Positions 46,780 through 59,392 of a stretch of 64,000 nucleotides of DNA are shown here, one piece after another. The notes beneath the pieces are model-generated. The model ran no database searches. It saw nothing but the letters and a program-made list of their open reading frames with translations, and was not told the DNA's origin. Position numbers and translations under genes: made by a program. Within the stretch, counting starts at the first letter, position 1. The number at the start of each line of letters is the position of its first letter. Origin of the DNA: Nymphalis io (lineage: Eukaryota > Arthropoda > Insecta > Lepidoptera > Nymphalidae); NCBI RefSeq assembly GCF_905147045.1, contig NC_065888.1, forward strand, positions 6,205,001 through 6,269,000, read 5' to 3'.

Positions 46780-47700
46780 ATTTTATTTATTTATATTTAT
46801 GTACAGACATTTTTATAAAATACATAATTAAAATAAAAAGAAAAAAATACACATTACAAATATAAAGCAAAAACACGCCGTCTAAAACAAGTCCTGTGGC
46901 ATTGTACCCAAGACGCTGGCACTATTGCCTCTCTGCACCGCTAGACTCTTTGAGCTTTTGGGCTAAATAAGCGCTCTTCGCTCACCAGAAGTGTGGGCCA
47001 GTTTCTTAGAAATATCTTTTATGATTTTTTTTGTATCGGACAACCACGGACCCAATGTTTCAAAACCCAACCCCGCAAATTCGTATTCGTTAGATAAAAG
47101 TGAATATCTGCGGTGCTTGAGTATTTGAAAAGCTTCAGTGACTGAAATGGCTTTACGAGACGTATTCTTGATATGAGATACTGGCAGTGTATCTACGCAA
47201 CTTGCATCCCACTCAAGGACACGTCCCATCGACCATGGCACCAATGTCGCTCCATCGGGTATCTTGGCATCATCTCTGCAAAAACCATTCGGTTAGCAGT
47301 TTTCAATGCCGTGGCAAAAGCCCGACGAAGTATGTCATTAAGAGATCCATGGCGATATGCACCTCACCTCACCTGATATCCATGGCCAGCGGTTTTGCGA
47401 CAGCTAAGTCCATGGCGTCCGAAATTATCCTCCCGAGTACCATAGAGACATGTGTGAGGCTCACACACCTTTAAACCTAAGCGAAGGCATACGGCGATGC
47501 GTATCGTTATCAAGTACTGTCCCTAGATTTTAAGAAGGGAGAGCCTGAAGCCAGTGGCCTGACTCTTTTTCAGATACAGCTAGCAGTTTTGCATGGTCTG
47601 TATCTGAAGTACACTGAGACAGGAGCAAATTGTGTGTAAGTTTAATAACGGGATGAATCCCAGTGCTTCTGACAAGCTGTATCTAAGAGAAATACTTCAT
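46780..47700 (-). pseudogene. Decayed transposon coding region with a nuclease-like C-terminal signature
   Basis: On the minus strand, the order of pieces is as follows. 'DHAKLLAVSEKESGHWLQALPS' lies near 47590-47530 and a 'GRHGLSCRKTAG' segment near 47405. 'LNDILRRAFATALKTA' comes next, then the frame 47244-46963 with 'EWDASCVDTLPVSHIKNTS' and 'GLGFETLGPWLSDTKKII'. After a stop, the last piece is 'LAVQRGNSASVLGTMP' near 46920. I recognise this series from uncharacterised RT-bearing transposon proteins of invertebrates. The D...E pattern resembles a PDDEXK-type nuclease, which is an inference. Several frame changes and stops show that it is dead. The flank on the 3' side has TAAA-like units, as in LINE tails. 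The element class is unsettled. Confidence 0.6.
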
Positions 47701-49263
47701 CAGGGCAAGAAACACTTCAAGCTGTCTTAGTCCCAGCAAGATAATAATATTATATATAATTTTATCTAGACCAGGCAAAACAAATCAGCACACCCTTTTT
47801 TTTCGAATAGCATAGATACATCATACCATACCTTTAGTAATTAACTAATTATTATACCTACATCGATTAACTAAATCTAATTGGCTATCAGTGGACCGAT
47901 AAATTGTAACGTGTGTATCGATCAAGTAAGCGATTTATATCAGCATTGGCCAACAATATTCATTTTTACTTTGGTACTGGCTTTAATTTATTGATAAGTA
48001 AATCAATACAATTAAATTAATATAGACAGCATGAAAATCAGCGACAACTTTACTGTTTTTTTCTTCTATGACACAATCTTTTATGACTATGTTCTCTTCG
48101 TTATTTTTCTTTACGTAAAATATAAAATTATTAATCGGCAAATTATATCATAGAAACTAATATCGCGAAGGAAGAAAGTATTAACTTCAAAATTAGATAC
48201 AAATCGTTGTTTAAAAATAATATTTTTAACATTTATTTATTTAACATTTCCAGTCATAATGTGTACGTCACATCTTGCAAATGTATTCAAAATCAGTTCC
48301 ACTCTGACTCAACGGATTGAGTTTTAATTTTGATAGACTTCGCACTGCTGACAATACAATATCCTACATTAAGTGTAAGTAGGTATATATATTAAATAAA
48401 AGCTAATTTAATAACTGAGTAAGTACAGTACATTAACCCACATTTGCGGAGTATATAGTCTAGAACTACATTTATAAAACTTTTCCAAACTTAACACCTA
48501 CACTGTTTCCGTTTGCCAAAATGAAAACCCCGTCTAATGACGTCCCGCCAATGATTGCAACAACAAAACAAGTTACCTTCGAGCTTTTAGTGACAGCGTA
48601 CAGATCATACTGTTCATAGCTGAGCTGTAATCTCATAGAAGACACACGAGAAGAAATTCAGAGCTCCAGATACCTTAAATTTCAAGGTGAAGTCTAGTAT
48701 TCGGTCTACGACTGTAGGCAACAGCAATTACACAATCGCAAAAAGAGAAAGAAAGTGATGAAAGTTATAAATGACACTTCATTTTTTTCAAAATTTTATC
48801 GAACCAATACTTGAGGTATAACATCGATCGGCATTTACCAACATACAATAAAATAATTTTATCAAAATTTATTTACGATAGTTAAATGAAATATTATTGT
48901 CTTCCGACGTATGATTCATTTATGACCACTTTTTTTTGTAGAATGTTCATATCAAAATCACTGCCGGTTCAAATCACTATTTTCTAACTACATATTGTCT
49001 GCCATGTTTAACTAAAAATTAAGAATATTAAGTTCAAAAATAATAATCATCTATCTAACTCGGATCAAGGGATGTCCAATTTTAGATATACGTATCGATA
49101 CGCCAAAACTCTCCTACAGCACTTCAAACTACACTCGATCTGGAGTAGTATCATCTCCGAATTAGCTTCTATCTTCCTGAGATGGGAACTTGGAATGTGT
49201 ACATTTTAACTTTACTATTATAACTATAATTAATTTCAAAATACTAGCAAAAAAAAAAATTTG
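47701..49263. other. Noncoding DNA
   Basis: AT-rich with balanced patches at 48480-48760. No gene or repeat recognised. Confidence 0.45.
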
Positions 49264-49350
49264 ACTGTCTCGTTGGTCTAATGATTAAGTTACAGGGTTT
49301 TTCAAAAATTATTAGTAGCAGCCTGGAGTCTTGAAGTTCGAATTATGATT
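49264..49350 (+). mobile_element. SINE-C fragment with internal loss
   Basis: Head 'tgtctcgttggtctaatgat' followed quickly by the body 'ttagtagcagcctggagtct', so the B-box part is deleted or mutated. Confidence 0.5.
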
Positions 49351-50227
49351 AATCATTCGAATATATTCTAAATTCAATAATATTTACCAACCTAAAAATG
49401 ATTAAGAATATATAGACACAAGGTCTGGAATTTGTTAGATCAATATAAATTAAAAAGAAGTATTCCACTTAATTAAATGTGTAATTTGATTAATATCAAT
49501 ATGATTAATATCGCAACATAATTGATTTAGATTACACAGTTAATCATAAATAAGTGAACATCAAATTAATACTATTTATAAAAATAACGAAACATAAACA
49601 ATGATGCTACGTGCAATGGTTAGTAACTCACATTAAACTCTTGCGTTTATCATTTATAGGATCGTAGCACACACAACGATAAATTAAGAGCTATACGTTA
49701 TGGTTGCCTTGTAAATTGGCGCCATAATGAACCATTAGGTGGAAATTAGCAAAATGGCATGCGCGAGTAATGCATGTTTACCGATGAATTATCGATGTAT
49801 TTCAATTACGTTACTGGTTATAGTCCTTTTCAGAATCCATTCGATATTGTATTTTAAAGAGGTCGTATATTAGTTTGCAAGTTTATCGTGGGTAGTATCA
49901 GACAAAGGGCTTATAATTTTGCTATTAATTAACAATGTTTTGTGTTCATGTCCTTACCAAGTGTGAAAGTGATTAATATCGTTTCAGTAGCTAATTAGAT
50001 ACATAAAGTCATAATCACCATTTACAGTCACCCAAAAGTGAATATCGCAGATATGATCCCGCAACCCGTTGCTTATATTGTTACAAACTAAACTCTTCAA
50101 ATACCCATGAAGTGATGGGGATTGATGGTAAGTAATTTAAAAAAGAAGAGGCATTGCATAGTTAGTAATTACTGATGGTACTATTTTGTTCAAGGTCGTT
50201 AGGGCAATCATTAACCAACCGTTTTCA
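49351..50227. other. Noncoding DNA
   Basis: Unique, AT-rich. The stretch 49600-49830 is more balanced. No gene. Confidence 0.45.
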
Positions 50228-50239
50228 TAGATTTTTTTT

Positions 50240-52327
50240 TTTATATATTTGCCGGGAGGGCAAATGACTCTACTCCACCTGATGGTAAGTGGTAGTAGAG
50301 TCCAAACGTGACGACGGCCAGTACAGACGGAAAAAACGTTCTGCAATAGCCGCCTTCGCCTTGCCGGCCCGCAAGTTGCCTCTTCACGCCTCGTTTGAAG
50401 GAACCCGGGGTGTAAGAGGAGGGGAACACGTGAGCTGGTAAGGAATTCCATTTTTTGAAATTTCTTTGTTCGCGATGGAATTGATGTCACAGTTAGGCGG
50501 TGACATCGAGAACCAGCTCGCGTGGACTTAAGAAGGAAGGGGGAAGCAGGAATTAGAGAGAATAATTCCTCAGAGCACTCGCAGTGATACAGTCGATAGA
50601 AAGCGCTCAGTGCTGCTATCTCACGACGCAATTGTAAAGGTTCAAGAGTGTTTGTGACCTTTACGTCGCCAATAATGCGTACGGCACGTTGCTGCAACCG
50701 GTCCAAGGCCTCCAGTAGGTACTTAGCGGAGCCATCCCAAAGGTGCGAGCAATATTCCACGCAAGACCGTACCTGTGTTTTGTACAGCAGGCACAGTTGT
50801 TGTGGCGTTAAAAAAGGCCGCACCTTGTTCAGAACTCCGAGTTTCCGTGAAGCTGTTTTTATAACAGCCTCGATGTAATCCCTTGGACTAAGGTCGCAGC
50901 GAACGCCAATTTCCGCTCGCCCAGCCACTGTGCGTCCGTGGTATCCACCATACACTGTACTATCGTCTGCATAGCAATGTATGTTCCCAAGAGAGAGCAT
51001 ATCATTGATATGCAAAAGAAAGAGTGTGGGAGATAACACAGATCCCTGGGGAACCCCAGCATTCACTACATAGAACTGTGAAGCGCAACCATCCCAGACC
51101 ATATGCCGGCAGCTTGGAGAGAAGACTTCTGTGCCAGACCCTGTCGAAAGCCTTGGAGATATCGAGGCTGACAGCCAACGATTCTCCATGCTTGTCGATA
51201 GCTTCACCCCAGAGGTGCGTTACGTACGCTAGATCACCTGTGGACCGTTTTGGTCGAAACCCGTACTGACGATCATTAATTAGACAGTGATCTTCTAGGT
51301 AATGGATCAGTTGGTTGTTTAAAATCCGTTCCATCACCTTACAAAGTACTGAGGTGATAGCTACTGGCCGATAATTTGCCGGATCAGACCGATCCCCTTT
51401 TTTGGGAACTGCTTGCACATTAGCTCTTCCCCAAGCCTCCGGCACACATCCCGAAGAGAGAGAAAGTTGGAACAGGCGCGTTAACACAGGAGACAGCTCC
51501 ACTGCGCACTTCTTCAGCACTAGGGCTGGTATTCCATCGGGACCGCTAGCTTTCCGAACATCAAGTGATTGCAGCTCCGCACGCACATCACGTAGCCTGA
51601 TTTTGATGACAGGCATCGTATGGCCACATGAAGGTATTGTAGGTGGCAGCGCACTACAATCATCGATGACGGAATTATCGGCAAAGAGTTTAGCCAGGAG
51701 ATCAGCTTGCTCTTGCGGACTGTGAGCTAGCGATCCGTCCGGATTTCTGAGTGGTGTCAGCGAAGGTTGGCAGAAATTGTTTTGCACAGACTTGGTCAGA
51801 CGCCAGAAGCTACGGGAGCCCCTAGGATGCGAAACAAGATCATGACCAATCTGTACAATGTGCTGTGCATCCGCTCTCGTGTATGCCTTTCTACAGGACT
51901 TGGAATTTTTATTGTAGTTTGCTTTCAGTGAGTCAATGTTAGATGCCCCGCTAATGCAGCCGTTGATCCACTTGCGATATGCCGCCTGCTTAGATGATAC
52001 AGCGTCGGCACATTCACGCGTGAACCAACGGTTACGCGTACCCCTACTGACGAGATCTGAGCTAGGAATGTAGTATTCCATTCCCAACATGATCTCGTCA
52101 GCAACAGCAGCGGCACTAGCTGTCGGGTCATTCCCACTGAAGCAACGTTCCTTCCAAGAGACCGACGCATAGTAATCGCGCATACCGTCCCAATCTGCCG
52201 ACTTATAGTGCCAAACGCGACGCTTGCAAACCGCTAGTGGCGGCAGCTTGGCCTGTGGCACTTTGGTAGATATAAGGCCGTGATCCGAAGAGCCAAGAGG
52301 ATCCCGAACCACAACCTGATATTCCAC
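50240..52327 (-). pseudogene. LINE reverse transcriptase, frameshifted and internally deleted
   Basis: The upstream frame (52327-51002) holds the linker, 'RKASGPDGIP', 'KKGDRSDPANYRPVAITSV', 'YGFRPKRSTGDL' and motif A 'SLDISKAFDRVWH'. Near 51140-51110 a frameshift moves the coding to the second frame (51207-50137). That frame carries 'NAGVPQGSVLSPTLF' (residues 49-63) and the catalytic YADD (residues 79-82, about 50973-50962). After YADD the sequence jumps quickly to 'IEAVIKTASRKLGVLNKVR' and the thumb 'LYKTQVRSCVEYCSHLWDG', so perhaps 50 residues are deleted (inferred from usual family spacing). Near 50450 the frame shifts again; the C-terminal 'FKRGVKRQLAGRQG' is in the 50429-50241 frame. 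All RT motifs are identifiable but no single protein could be made. Confidence 0.88.
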
Positions 52328-52329
52328 CG

Positions 52330-53000
52330 GATGAGAAGTCAGCAGAAGGTTCAGTAGAGAAGGTGCTTGCCCATCAATGTCTGGGATCCTGGTGGGCTTA
52401 TCAACCAGTTAGGTCAAGTCATGTGTGAGAGCAAACGCATGAGCAGTCCTTCCAGCATGGTCAGTTTTGAGGGATTTCAACCATGATTCGTGGTGAGCAT
52501 TAAAATCCTCCAAAAAACCAATTCCGCGTTAGGAAATTGCTCTTGCGCAGCATCTGCCACCCGACTAAGATGGTCAAATAATCGGCTTGTCTCCAAGTCA
52601 CCATTGTGGGATCTGTAGAGGCACACGTAGACTCGACTCTGACGAACCAGGTCCACACGTACCACCAACATGGAGAAGGAGGGGTCCTCCAAGCAGCGCA
52701 GTCGGTGACAGCAAACATCCGTCCTGACGAACAAGCATACTCCTGCTTTCGCTTTGAAGGATTCTTCAAGCGTGTAGCCGGGTTAATTGAGGTAGCTGGT
52801 ATAGGCAGGACGGAGTATTTGTGTCTCCCCGTAGAAACAACATTGCTGGCCGTGCTGTCTCGAGATGGTGGTGGACAGCGTTGAGGTTAGCGTGGAGTCC
52901 ACGGATGTTAGAGAACTCGACCTCAAACAGCGAGGGTATGGTGGGGGTGTGCACCGCTGTACGGCCGTTATTTCTTGTCACACGATGCTTGTGTGTAGGT
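52330..53000 (-). pseudogene. LINE endonuclease (EEP family) domain, broken
   Basis: The apurinic-like endonuclease nicks target DNA for retroposition. On the minus strand it begins 'EVEFSNIRGLHANLNAVHHH' (near 52930-52870). It loses its frame after 'PAMLFL', and resumes in another frame with 'FVRTDVCCHRLRCLEDPSF' and 'VYVCLYRSHNGDLETSRLFDH' (52734 onward). The catalytic 'DFNAHHESW' segment appears only after a further frame change at the C/A-rich run near 52512. The stretch 'LTHDLT' is followed by a TAA stop near 52408. The final 'SSDHGLIS' motif sits at residues 13-20 of the next open frame (about 52270). At least three lesions make the domain nonfunctional. Confidence 0.85.
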
Positions 53001-53012
53001 CCGTCCGTATCC

Positions 53013-53070
53013 GTAACAGCCTGTGAATGTCCCACTGCTGGGGTAAAGGTCTCCTCTCCCTTTTTTGAGG
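53013..53070 (-). mobile_element. SINE-B tail fragment at the LINE 5' end
   Basis: 'gtaacagcctgtgaatgtcc' and 'cactgctggggtaaaggtct' are the inverted SINE-B terminus. It directly precedes the first LINE bases in minus sense. Either the LINE inserted beside an older SINE, or the junction arose by template switching. Confidence 0.75.
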
Positions 53071-54840
53071 TTGTGTGTATGTGAGTTTTTTTATTCCACC
53101 ATTACTTTTAAATTCCTGAACAGAATTGGATGTATGCTATATGATAGTCTGTTTACTTTCGTCAATCAAGAAATATAAACATAACAATAACTCTATCAAA
53201 TGTAAGCATTGATTAGGACGTCACTGGTTTATAAGATGCGAAGTTTATGAGGAACTCCTTGATCGTATGTAACTTTTTGTAAACGAATAAAGACATTTAT
53301 AATTACTGAACAACAAACAATAAAATCGCAATATTTTTCAAACAGTGCTTAAAAAAATGCTTTAATTTTTTATTTACGTCACTAATGTTTTCAAGACAAC
53401 CGAAAGTATAGAGTAGAATGTTTTCTAAGATATAGCTTATTACTTATTTATAACAAGTTACTGTTACTGACTCAACCTTGTAGGTAGTATTTACTGCACT
53501 AATAAATCAGTAGTGTATTTTCTTAGGCCTTTGAAACAACTATGCAGTTTTAACTAACAAATGTCATTTTCACACCGTTTACATAATGCATTCCAAACAG
53601 CTGTGTTACTTAAAAATAACTGTATTGCTACATATAATAGAGTTTATAATTGCAATCTAATATTTCTTGTAAGTTTATTATTGAAGAGTTTATTTTAGTA
53701 GAATTCATAGGAAGTAATTTCAATAGGTCTGCATTTTCGTTACAACTTATTTTTGTTATAAGTTACGTACCCACTAAATACTTGTTGAAATAATTATACG
53801 ATTTTGTGAATATTTAATAAAGATATATAAATAAAGAAGTATTAATATTTTAAACCACGTTGGTTTTTTTAACAGAACATAACATGTACTCGTACTTGTA
53901 CCTGCATGATCGTTTATAATTGTGATTTAAAAAAATAAGCAAAACATATAAAATTCTGTTCATTCATTATTTAACTCATTATTACTTTGTTACATTTAAA
54001 TATTATATTTTAAAATTGTGTGTTGCTACTTCTGTTAACTATTAACTATTGTTAGGTTTGCATAATTCAATGGAAAACAGTAATTGGCTCTATTGTCTAT
54101 TTTAATGTCAACATATTTTGTATCATGCTGTAGTTTTCCTTTAATAAATAAATCAATAAAAATAAAATAAATTTCATTACAATAATCATCACAGAAAACG
54201 ATCGTAAGATATTAGAAAGCGTCAAGTACTGCAAAATTGATTACAATATTAATAACATTTAAAGCCTACATACCTACATATTAAAATAGCGTATTATTGT
54301 TAGTTGGGTTTTAATTCTCAACAGCAACTCTTTTTATCGAGTAATTATATAGACACATGAATCTAAAAACGATCTAGAAATTACGATTGGGACGATGACG
54401 TCACCAAACTACATGTTTAAATTACACAACGTTTCAGAGTTGAGTTTTAAAGTTGAGATTCCTACATAACAACATTGTTGTAAAAAAGACGTGAGCTTAA
54501 AACCGACATTTTATTGATGGACAGAAAGTTAAAATAATTAATTCATTATTGGCGAGAGTTTTGATTCATTAAATGGACGATTATATTATTTTGATATTTA
54601 AGAGCGATTGAGTGAGTAATTTACACTAATAAGTATGATTTGGTGTTCAATTTTTTAAAGACCAATTCAAGGTTTTTTATAAAATCAGTTTCATTTGTTG
54701 ATTCTTAATATATATATATATATTGTATAGCTATATATATATATATATCTATATAACTGATATAGAAGAATATATATATATTTAACATCCAGAAAATATT
54801 AATTATTTTATTAATATATTTATAGCATACCTAGACCAAA
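53071..54840. other. AT-rich noncoding DNA
   Basis: No gene. Interrupted AT-dinucleotide runs at 54709-54780 flank a short non-repeat core. Confidence 0.45.
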
Positions 54841-55157
54841 AAAATTGAAAAAAGCCGAGATGGCCTAGTGGTTAGAACGCGTAAATCTTAACCGACGATC
54901 GTGGGTTCAAACCCGGGCAAGCACCACTGAATTTTCGTGTGCTTAATTTGTGATTATAATTCATCTCGTGCTAGTCGGTGAAGGAAAACATCGTGAGGAA
55001 ACCTGCATGTGTCTAATTTCATTGAAATTATGCCATATGTGTATTCTACCAATCCGCATTGGAGCAGCGTGGTTAAATAAGCTCCAAACCTTCTCCTCAA
55101 AAAGGGAGAGGAGCCCTTAGCCCAGCAGTGGGACATTAACAGGCTGTTACTGCACTG
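54841..55157 (+). mobile_element. SINE-B, full length with target-site duplication
   Basis: A box 'gatggcctagtggttagaac', B box 'gggttcaaacccgggcaag', complete body, tail 'gcccagcagtgggacatta', 'aggctgttac'. The 13-bp 'tacctagaccaaa' at 54828-54840 recurs at 55158-55170. One of the best preserved copies. Confidence 0.93.
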
Positions 55158-55170
55158 TACCTAGACCAAA

Positions 55171-57849
55171 GCAGAATGCCTATCGTCGCCGTCTATGACG
55201 TAGTTCATACTGAATTTAATTTTTACTATCTTTTTGTATTTCTGTATTCGTATTCTTGTATGTCCTTATTTTTGTTGATACAGTAACCTTACTTTCTTGT
55301 CTTAGTGCTGTGGGTTTTAGTTGCTTGAGCATCGAATAAAGTCAGACATGCTTTGAGGCTAACCTTCCTTATATCTATGATGTCATTACGATTCTTTCAT
55401 ATTATTTACTGCTAATGATGTTCATGGCTTATGTTGATTGTTCCTTGCCTATTCCTGGGAGCTTTTTATGAAAATACTCTGCTTATCATGAGAGTATTGC
55501 AGCCGCAAAAGGAAAAATAACTTGGCAATCAAATGACTATCTAATTTAACGAGGTGTGTTGAATCAGATGAATTGAATTGAAAATAATTATGATTATTTA
55601 TAAAATCATCAAATCTTAAGTTTTCTTTGCATTATTTGCTTAAATAATTATATTTAAGTCTCACATACAATTATTTTTGATTATTATTATTAGACCAAAA
55701 ATAAATTTGTATTATTTCATAATTATTATCATTAAATTAGAAGTTCATGTTTCGTAGACGAAATACAATAATTACGTGAAACGTGATCCGTTATAAACAT
55801 TGTTTGTTTATGTAAACAGTTTGAATAACAACCAGAGGCGATATATTCCTATGTTATCTTAAACAGAATCAAAGCAGTAGACGATAAAGACCATAGGTTT
55901 AATGCTATCCATGACATAATAAATCGTGTGTACCTATATCAACAAATTACATTTTGCTTAAGTAAATCCAATAAATTACCCATTAATTATAATATTAATT
56001 AATTCAAGTGACCTCTGTTAAGTGCGTTTGAATAGTTATTTCAGAATTAATTCAAAAAGTGTTAAAGTTCCGTTCACTTTACACATTAGAAATTCTATTG
56101 ACAAGAACCGGCAAGAATCTGAACGTAAATTTATATGTATGTATATCTTGCATTGCAAATTGTTTTTGTATTTTTATGGCATTTGTATAAGTTGCAATAT
56201 AATATCTAATATATAAATTTTCGAACCTTCTTGCCTATAAATTTGATTTAATATTGTAAAATGACGGTTCAAAAGAGCCTGTAAAAGCCTCCTTGTATAA
56301 AGTATATTTTAATTTGGTTAGCTACTCAATAACGCTTGTTTGAGCGTTTTCGAGCGAGCTGAACATATTCTAATAAACTTTGGCAGAAAAGTCGTTTTAT
56401 TGTCATTTGTATATATTTAAAGTAAAAGGATTTTTACATAAATAAATGTTTAATCTATAAATAAATAGTAAAAAAAACTGTTTAGTAGGTACTTTTTTCT
56501 CGTCAGTTTAACCGATTTTTTTTGTTTTTGGTAAATGTGAAGTGTTCGAAACAAAATTATCTTTTTATAAATATTACAATAATATTTTTAATGGATTAAT
56601 TTCGATAAATAAAAGAAGGTAGGTATTTTATTTTAAAATTTTATACAAAAATACTTAATAAAAAAGTTAATTATACTGAGCGAAGCAGGCGGTTAATAGC
56701 TAGTAACATGTTTTTATTTCAAAGTAAAACACCGTGTCAAATATTGTTTGAAATTTCAAAATATACGGGCGAAGCTTCGCCAGCTGTCAACCGCTACTTC
56801 ATTTATAATTGTTAATGTCTGCCAGCTCGATAGACCGCCGAGAGCCAGGAATATTCCAATGTTGTCTAAAACAACAGACCGTTACGTGAACTTGTTACCT
56901 TCATATGTTTTCCAGTTACCAGAGTTGATATTTTAAATTAAATTACAAGATTGTCTACTCGCTGTTTAATTTTATTTATTTTAGTTCAAAGTAGAACGAC
57001 GCCCGCTTAATATTATATATAAAATACAATAGAATATAGTATATAAATAAAAATTTATTCAACACGACGAGGCTGTTTGTCATCTTATATAAAAAAAACT
57101 GTCAAACGTAAAGCATCATCTATTATTTTAGTCGGTTAAATTGCACAAAATAGTTAATTTAAACACTCAAAATTATAATAAATTTTTATATTCATATATG
57201 ATAGATATATCTATATATATATAAGAATACTGACCATAGCACCATGGAAATTATGTTACCTTTTATACATTAGGTTAGCACTTTTTTTGTAAATTTTACC
57301 TAAAAGATAGTGACAAAGTTGATGAAATTTTGTATGAATATTATTTTTTAAAGAAAAAGCTATGAAAATTAGTATGTAGCAATTAATTATTTCGATACTA
57401 TAATTAATTATACGATACAAAATACTATAATTAATTATTTCGATAGTTGATTGAGAACCCATATAGATATATTTTTCAATTAAATAAACGAGGGTATAAT
57501 CTTTTGATATTTGAAGATATAATTTCACTCCAAAGTTGGTCTTCAATATGGGTTCTTTCATTACTTGTTTCTTCAAAACGGCGCTGTCTCATTATAGCAG
57601 CAATTTAAATAGTAACCGCACTTTATATAAAATCATAATAAAAGAAAACAATAAAAAAAATATTTGTTTTGGATTATAGGACAATTTAAAATGACAATAA
57701 GTAAAATTACCAGCGTTTCAATATTTACAATACCCAATCAGCACGTCGCCGATGCCATTCAAAGCGAATAAAAAAGATATTACAATTTGATGCGGTAAAT
57801 TTATTTAGGATTTCGAATATCTTACATGATACTTATTAATTATTAATAA
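55171..57849. other. AT-rich noncoding DNA
   Basis: No gene. Balanced patches at 55290-55500 and 56750-56900. The latter begins with 'atacgggcgaagcttcgcc', and 56679-56703 has 'gagcgaagcaggcggttaat'; both recall the GC-rich ends of common lepidopteran repeats. A 17-bp AT-rich unit ('aattaattatttcgata') recurs around 57380-57445. Confidence 0.4.
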
Positions 57850-57885
57850 GGTAATAGCCTGTTAATATTCCACTGCTTGACAATA
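57850..57885 (-). mobile_element. SINE-B tail scrap
   Basis: 'taatagcctgttaatattcc' and 'actgcttg' resemble the inverted SINE-B terminus only. Confidence 0.4.
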
Positions 57886-57969
57886 CATATAACCTTGACT
57901 ATATATAAAGCCAATATGACACGTTTGAAGCTTATCCGTCACAATATGTACGAGTCAGTGAATACACAT

Positions 57970-58240
57970 GCATGTGCGTCTAGGTAGGTACCTGATGGTA
58001 GAATTTCTAATGAGAGGGTACTCATCAGATATTCTACTGCAAAACAACTGAACTAGGTATTGCTGTGTTCCGGTCTGAAGGGTGAGTGAGTCAGTGTAAT
58101 TACAGACACAAGGGACATAAAATTTTAGTTTCCAATTTTGGTGACGCATTGGCGATGTAAGCGATGGTTAAAATTTGTTACAATGCCAATGTCAATGGGC
58201 GTTGGCCATATGCTCGTCCATATACTTATTTTGTAAAAAT
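57970..58240 (+). mobile_element. SINE-A, decayed copy
   Basis: 'gcgtctaggtaggtacc', 'gaagggtgagtgagtcagtg', 'cgatgtaagcgatggtt' and a shortened tail lacking 'ccatcaggtgg' ('gggcgttggccatatgctcg'). Confidence 0.8.
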
Positions 58241-58350
58241 AAATAAGACAGATATATGCTGTCGCCGCTGATGTTATGGTATTGTTATTATCGTATAGTT
58301 TTATTATTATTTTATCGTAGATTTACATTTATATTATTTTATCGTAGTTC

Positions 58351-58647
58351 ACTGGTGGTTGGGCTTTGTGCAAGCTCGTCTGGGTAGGTACCACCCACTC
58401 ATCAGATATTCTACCGCAAAACAGCAATACTTGGTATTGTTGTGTTTCGGTTTGAAGGGTGAGTGAGCCAGTGTAATTACAGGCACAAGGGACATAACAT
58501 CTTAGTTCCCAAGGTTGGTGGCGCATTGGTGATGTAAGCGATGGTTAACATTTCTTACAAGGCCAATGTCTAAGGGCGTTTGGTGACCACTTACCATCAG
58601 GTGGCCCATATGCGCGTCCGCCTTACTATTCTATAAAAAAAAAAAAA
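58351..58647 (+). mobile_element. SINE-A, full length with poly(A)13
   Basis: 'actggtggttgggctttgtg', full body, tail 'accacttaccatcaggtggc', 'gcgcgtccgccttactattc' and A13. It is among the least diverged copies. It sits about 110 bp after another SINE-A in the same orientation. Confidence 0.92.
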
Positions 58648-59392
58648 GATGACAAGATTATTGAATTGCTTACTTAATAAATTTCTACATCTAATACATA
58701 TAGGTAATATTTTATAATCTTAGTAAATCCTTAAAATAAAACTCAAATATTAAAAAAAATTCATAAACCCAGTTATTGAAATGAAACTATTCCCAAAGAG
58801 TAAGTCCATATGGAAAATATAAAAAAAGTACATTTCAGATTCACAAACAAGCAGAGATACGACTCATTACGCCACTATTTATTATTTAGTACAGCACTTG
58901 GATGCAGTTCAAATCCTTACAAAGCGCTGCATAAAACTGCGATACAGGGTGATCCGGCAGGAGGAAATACGCCGCACTTTACGATTATTGCTTCCTCCAC
59001 GCTCTCCGTGACACTAGTGGGATGCTGGCTTTATTGTTTATTATTCTTTCAAAGGGGCAAATAGAATTGGAGTCAGATACCAATAAAAGTTGCACTGTAG
59101 CGGCGAATGGAGGCACTTTGTCATGGATACTCTGCGGCAATACGGTTTGTATTCTGGTAACACATCTTTAAAAGGTTCTTTTGAGTTTTCATTTTTGTAT
59201 AATAACGAGTTAGTTGTGATGTTTTGATATATTGTCGGTTTTTAAAAACTTTACAAGCGTTTTAATATATATTTAATTTCTTTGGATATAAATAGTAAAA
59301 GTAACGTAAACAACCTCTGAATGTCCCTGAATGAATTGAATGAATGATTATTGTGCTAATCAAATCAAATCAAAATACACATTACACTTACT
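58648..59392. other. Noncoding DNA
   Basis: The block 58850-59180 has balanced composition and an 84-codon frame (58810-59064) without recognisable content. The rest is AT-rich. Confidence 0.4.

Larger units (their letters stand above)
50228..53012 (-). mobile_element. Jockey/CR1-like LINE with endonuclease and RT, inactive
   Basis: A non-LTR retrotransposon running right to left. Near 53000 it starts beside a SINE-B tail; its 3' end at 50228 has a poly(T) in plus sense. The tail contains 'ccgggagggcaaatgac' and 'ccacctgatggtaagtggta' (plus strand), the motif shared with SINE-A. The same tail occurs in plus sense at 22.6-22.8 kb. The GC content is higher than its surroundings. An endonuclease and almost the whole RT are present but broken. 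The beginning of the element (5' UTR and any ORF1) is not seen. Confidence 0.9.

Noticed and set aside
51024..51725. Plus-strand frames across the LINE
   Set aside because: They are antisense shadows of the minus-strand reverse transcriptase, whose motifs are unmistakable.
58810..59064. 84-residue plus-strand protein
   Set aside because: Composition is unremarkable and no family is recognised. The frame is short enough to be chance.
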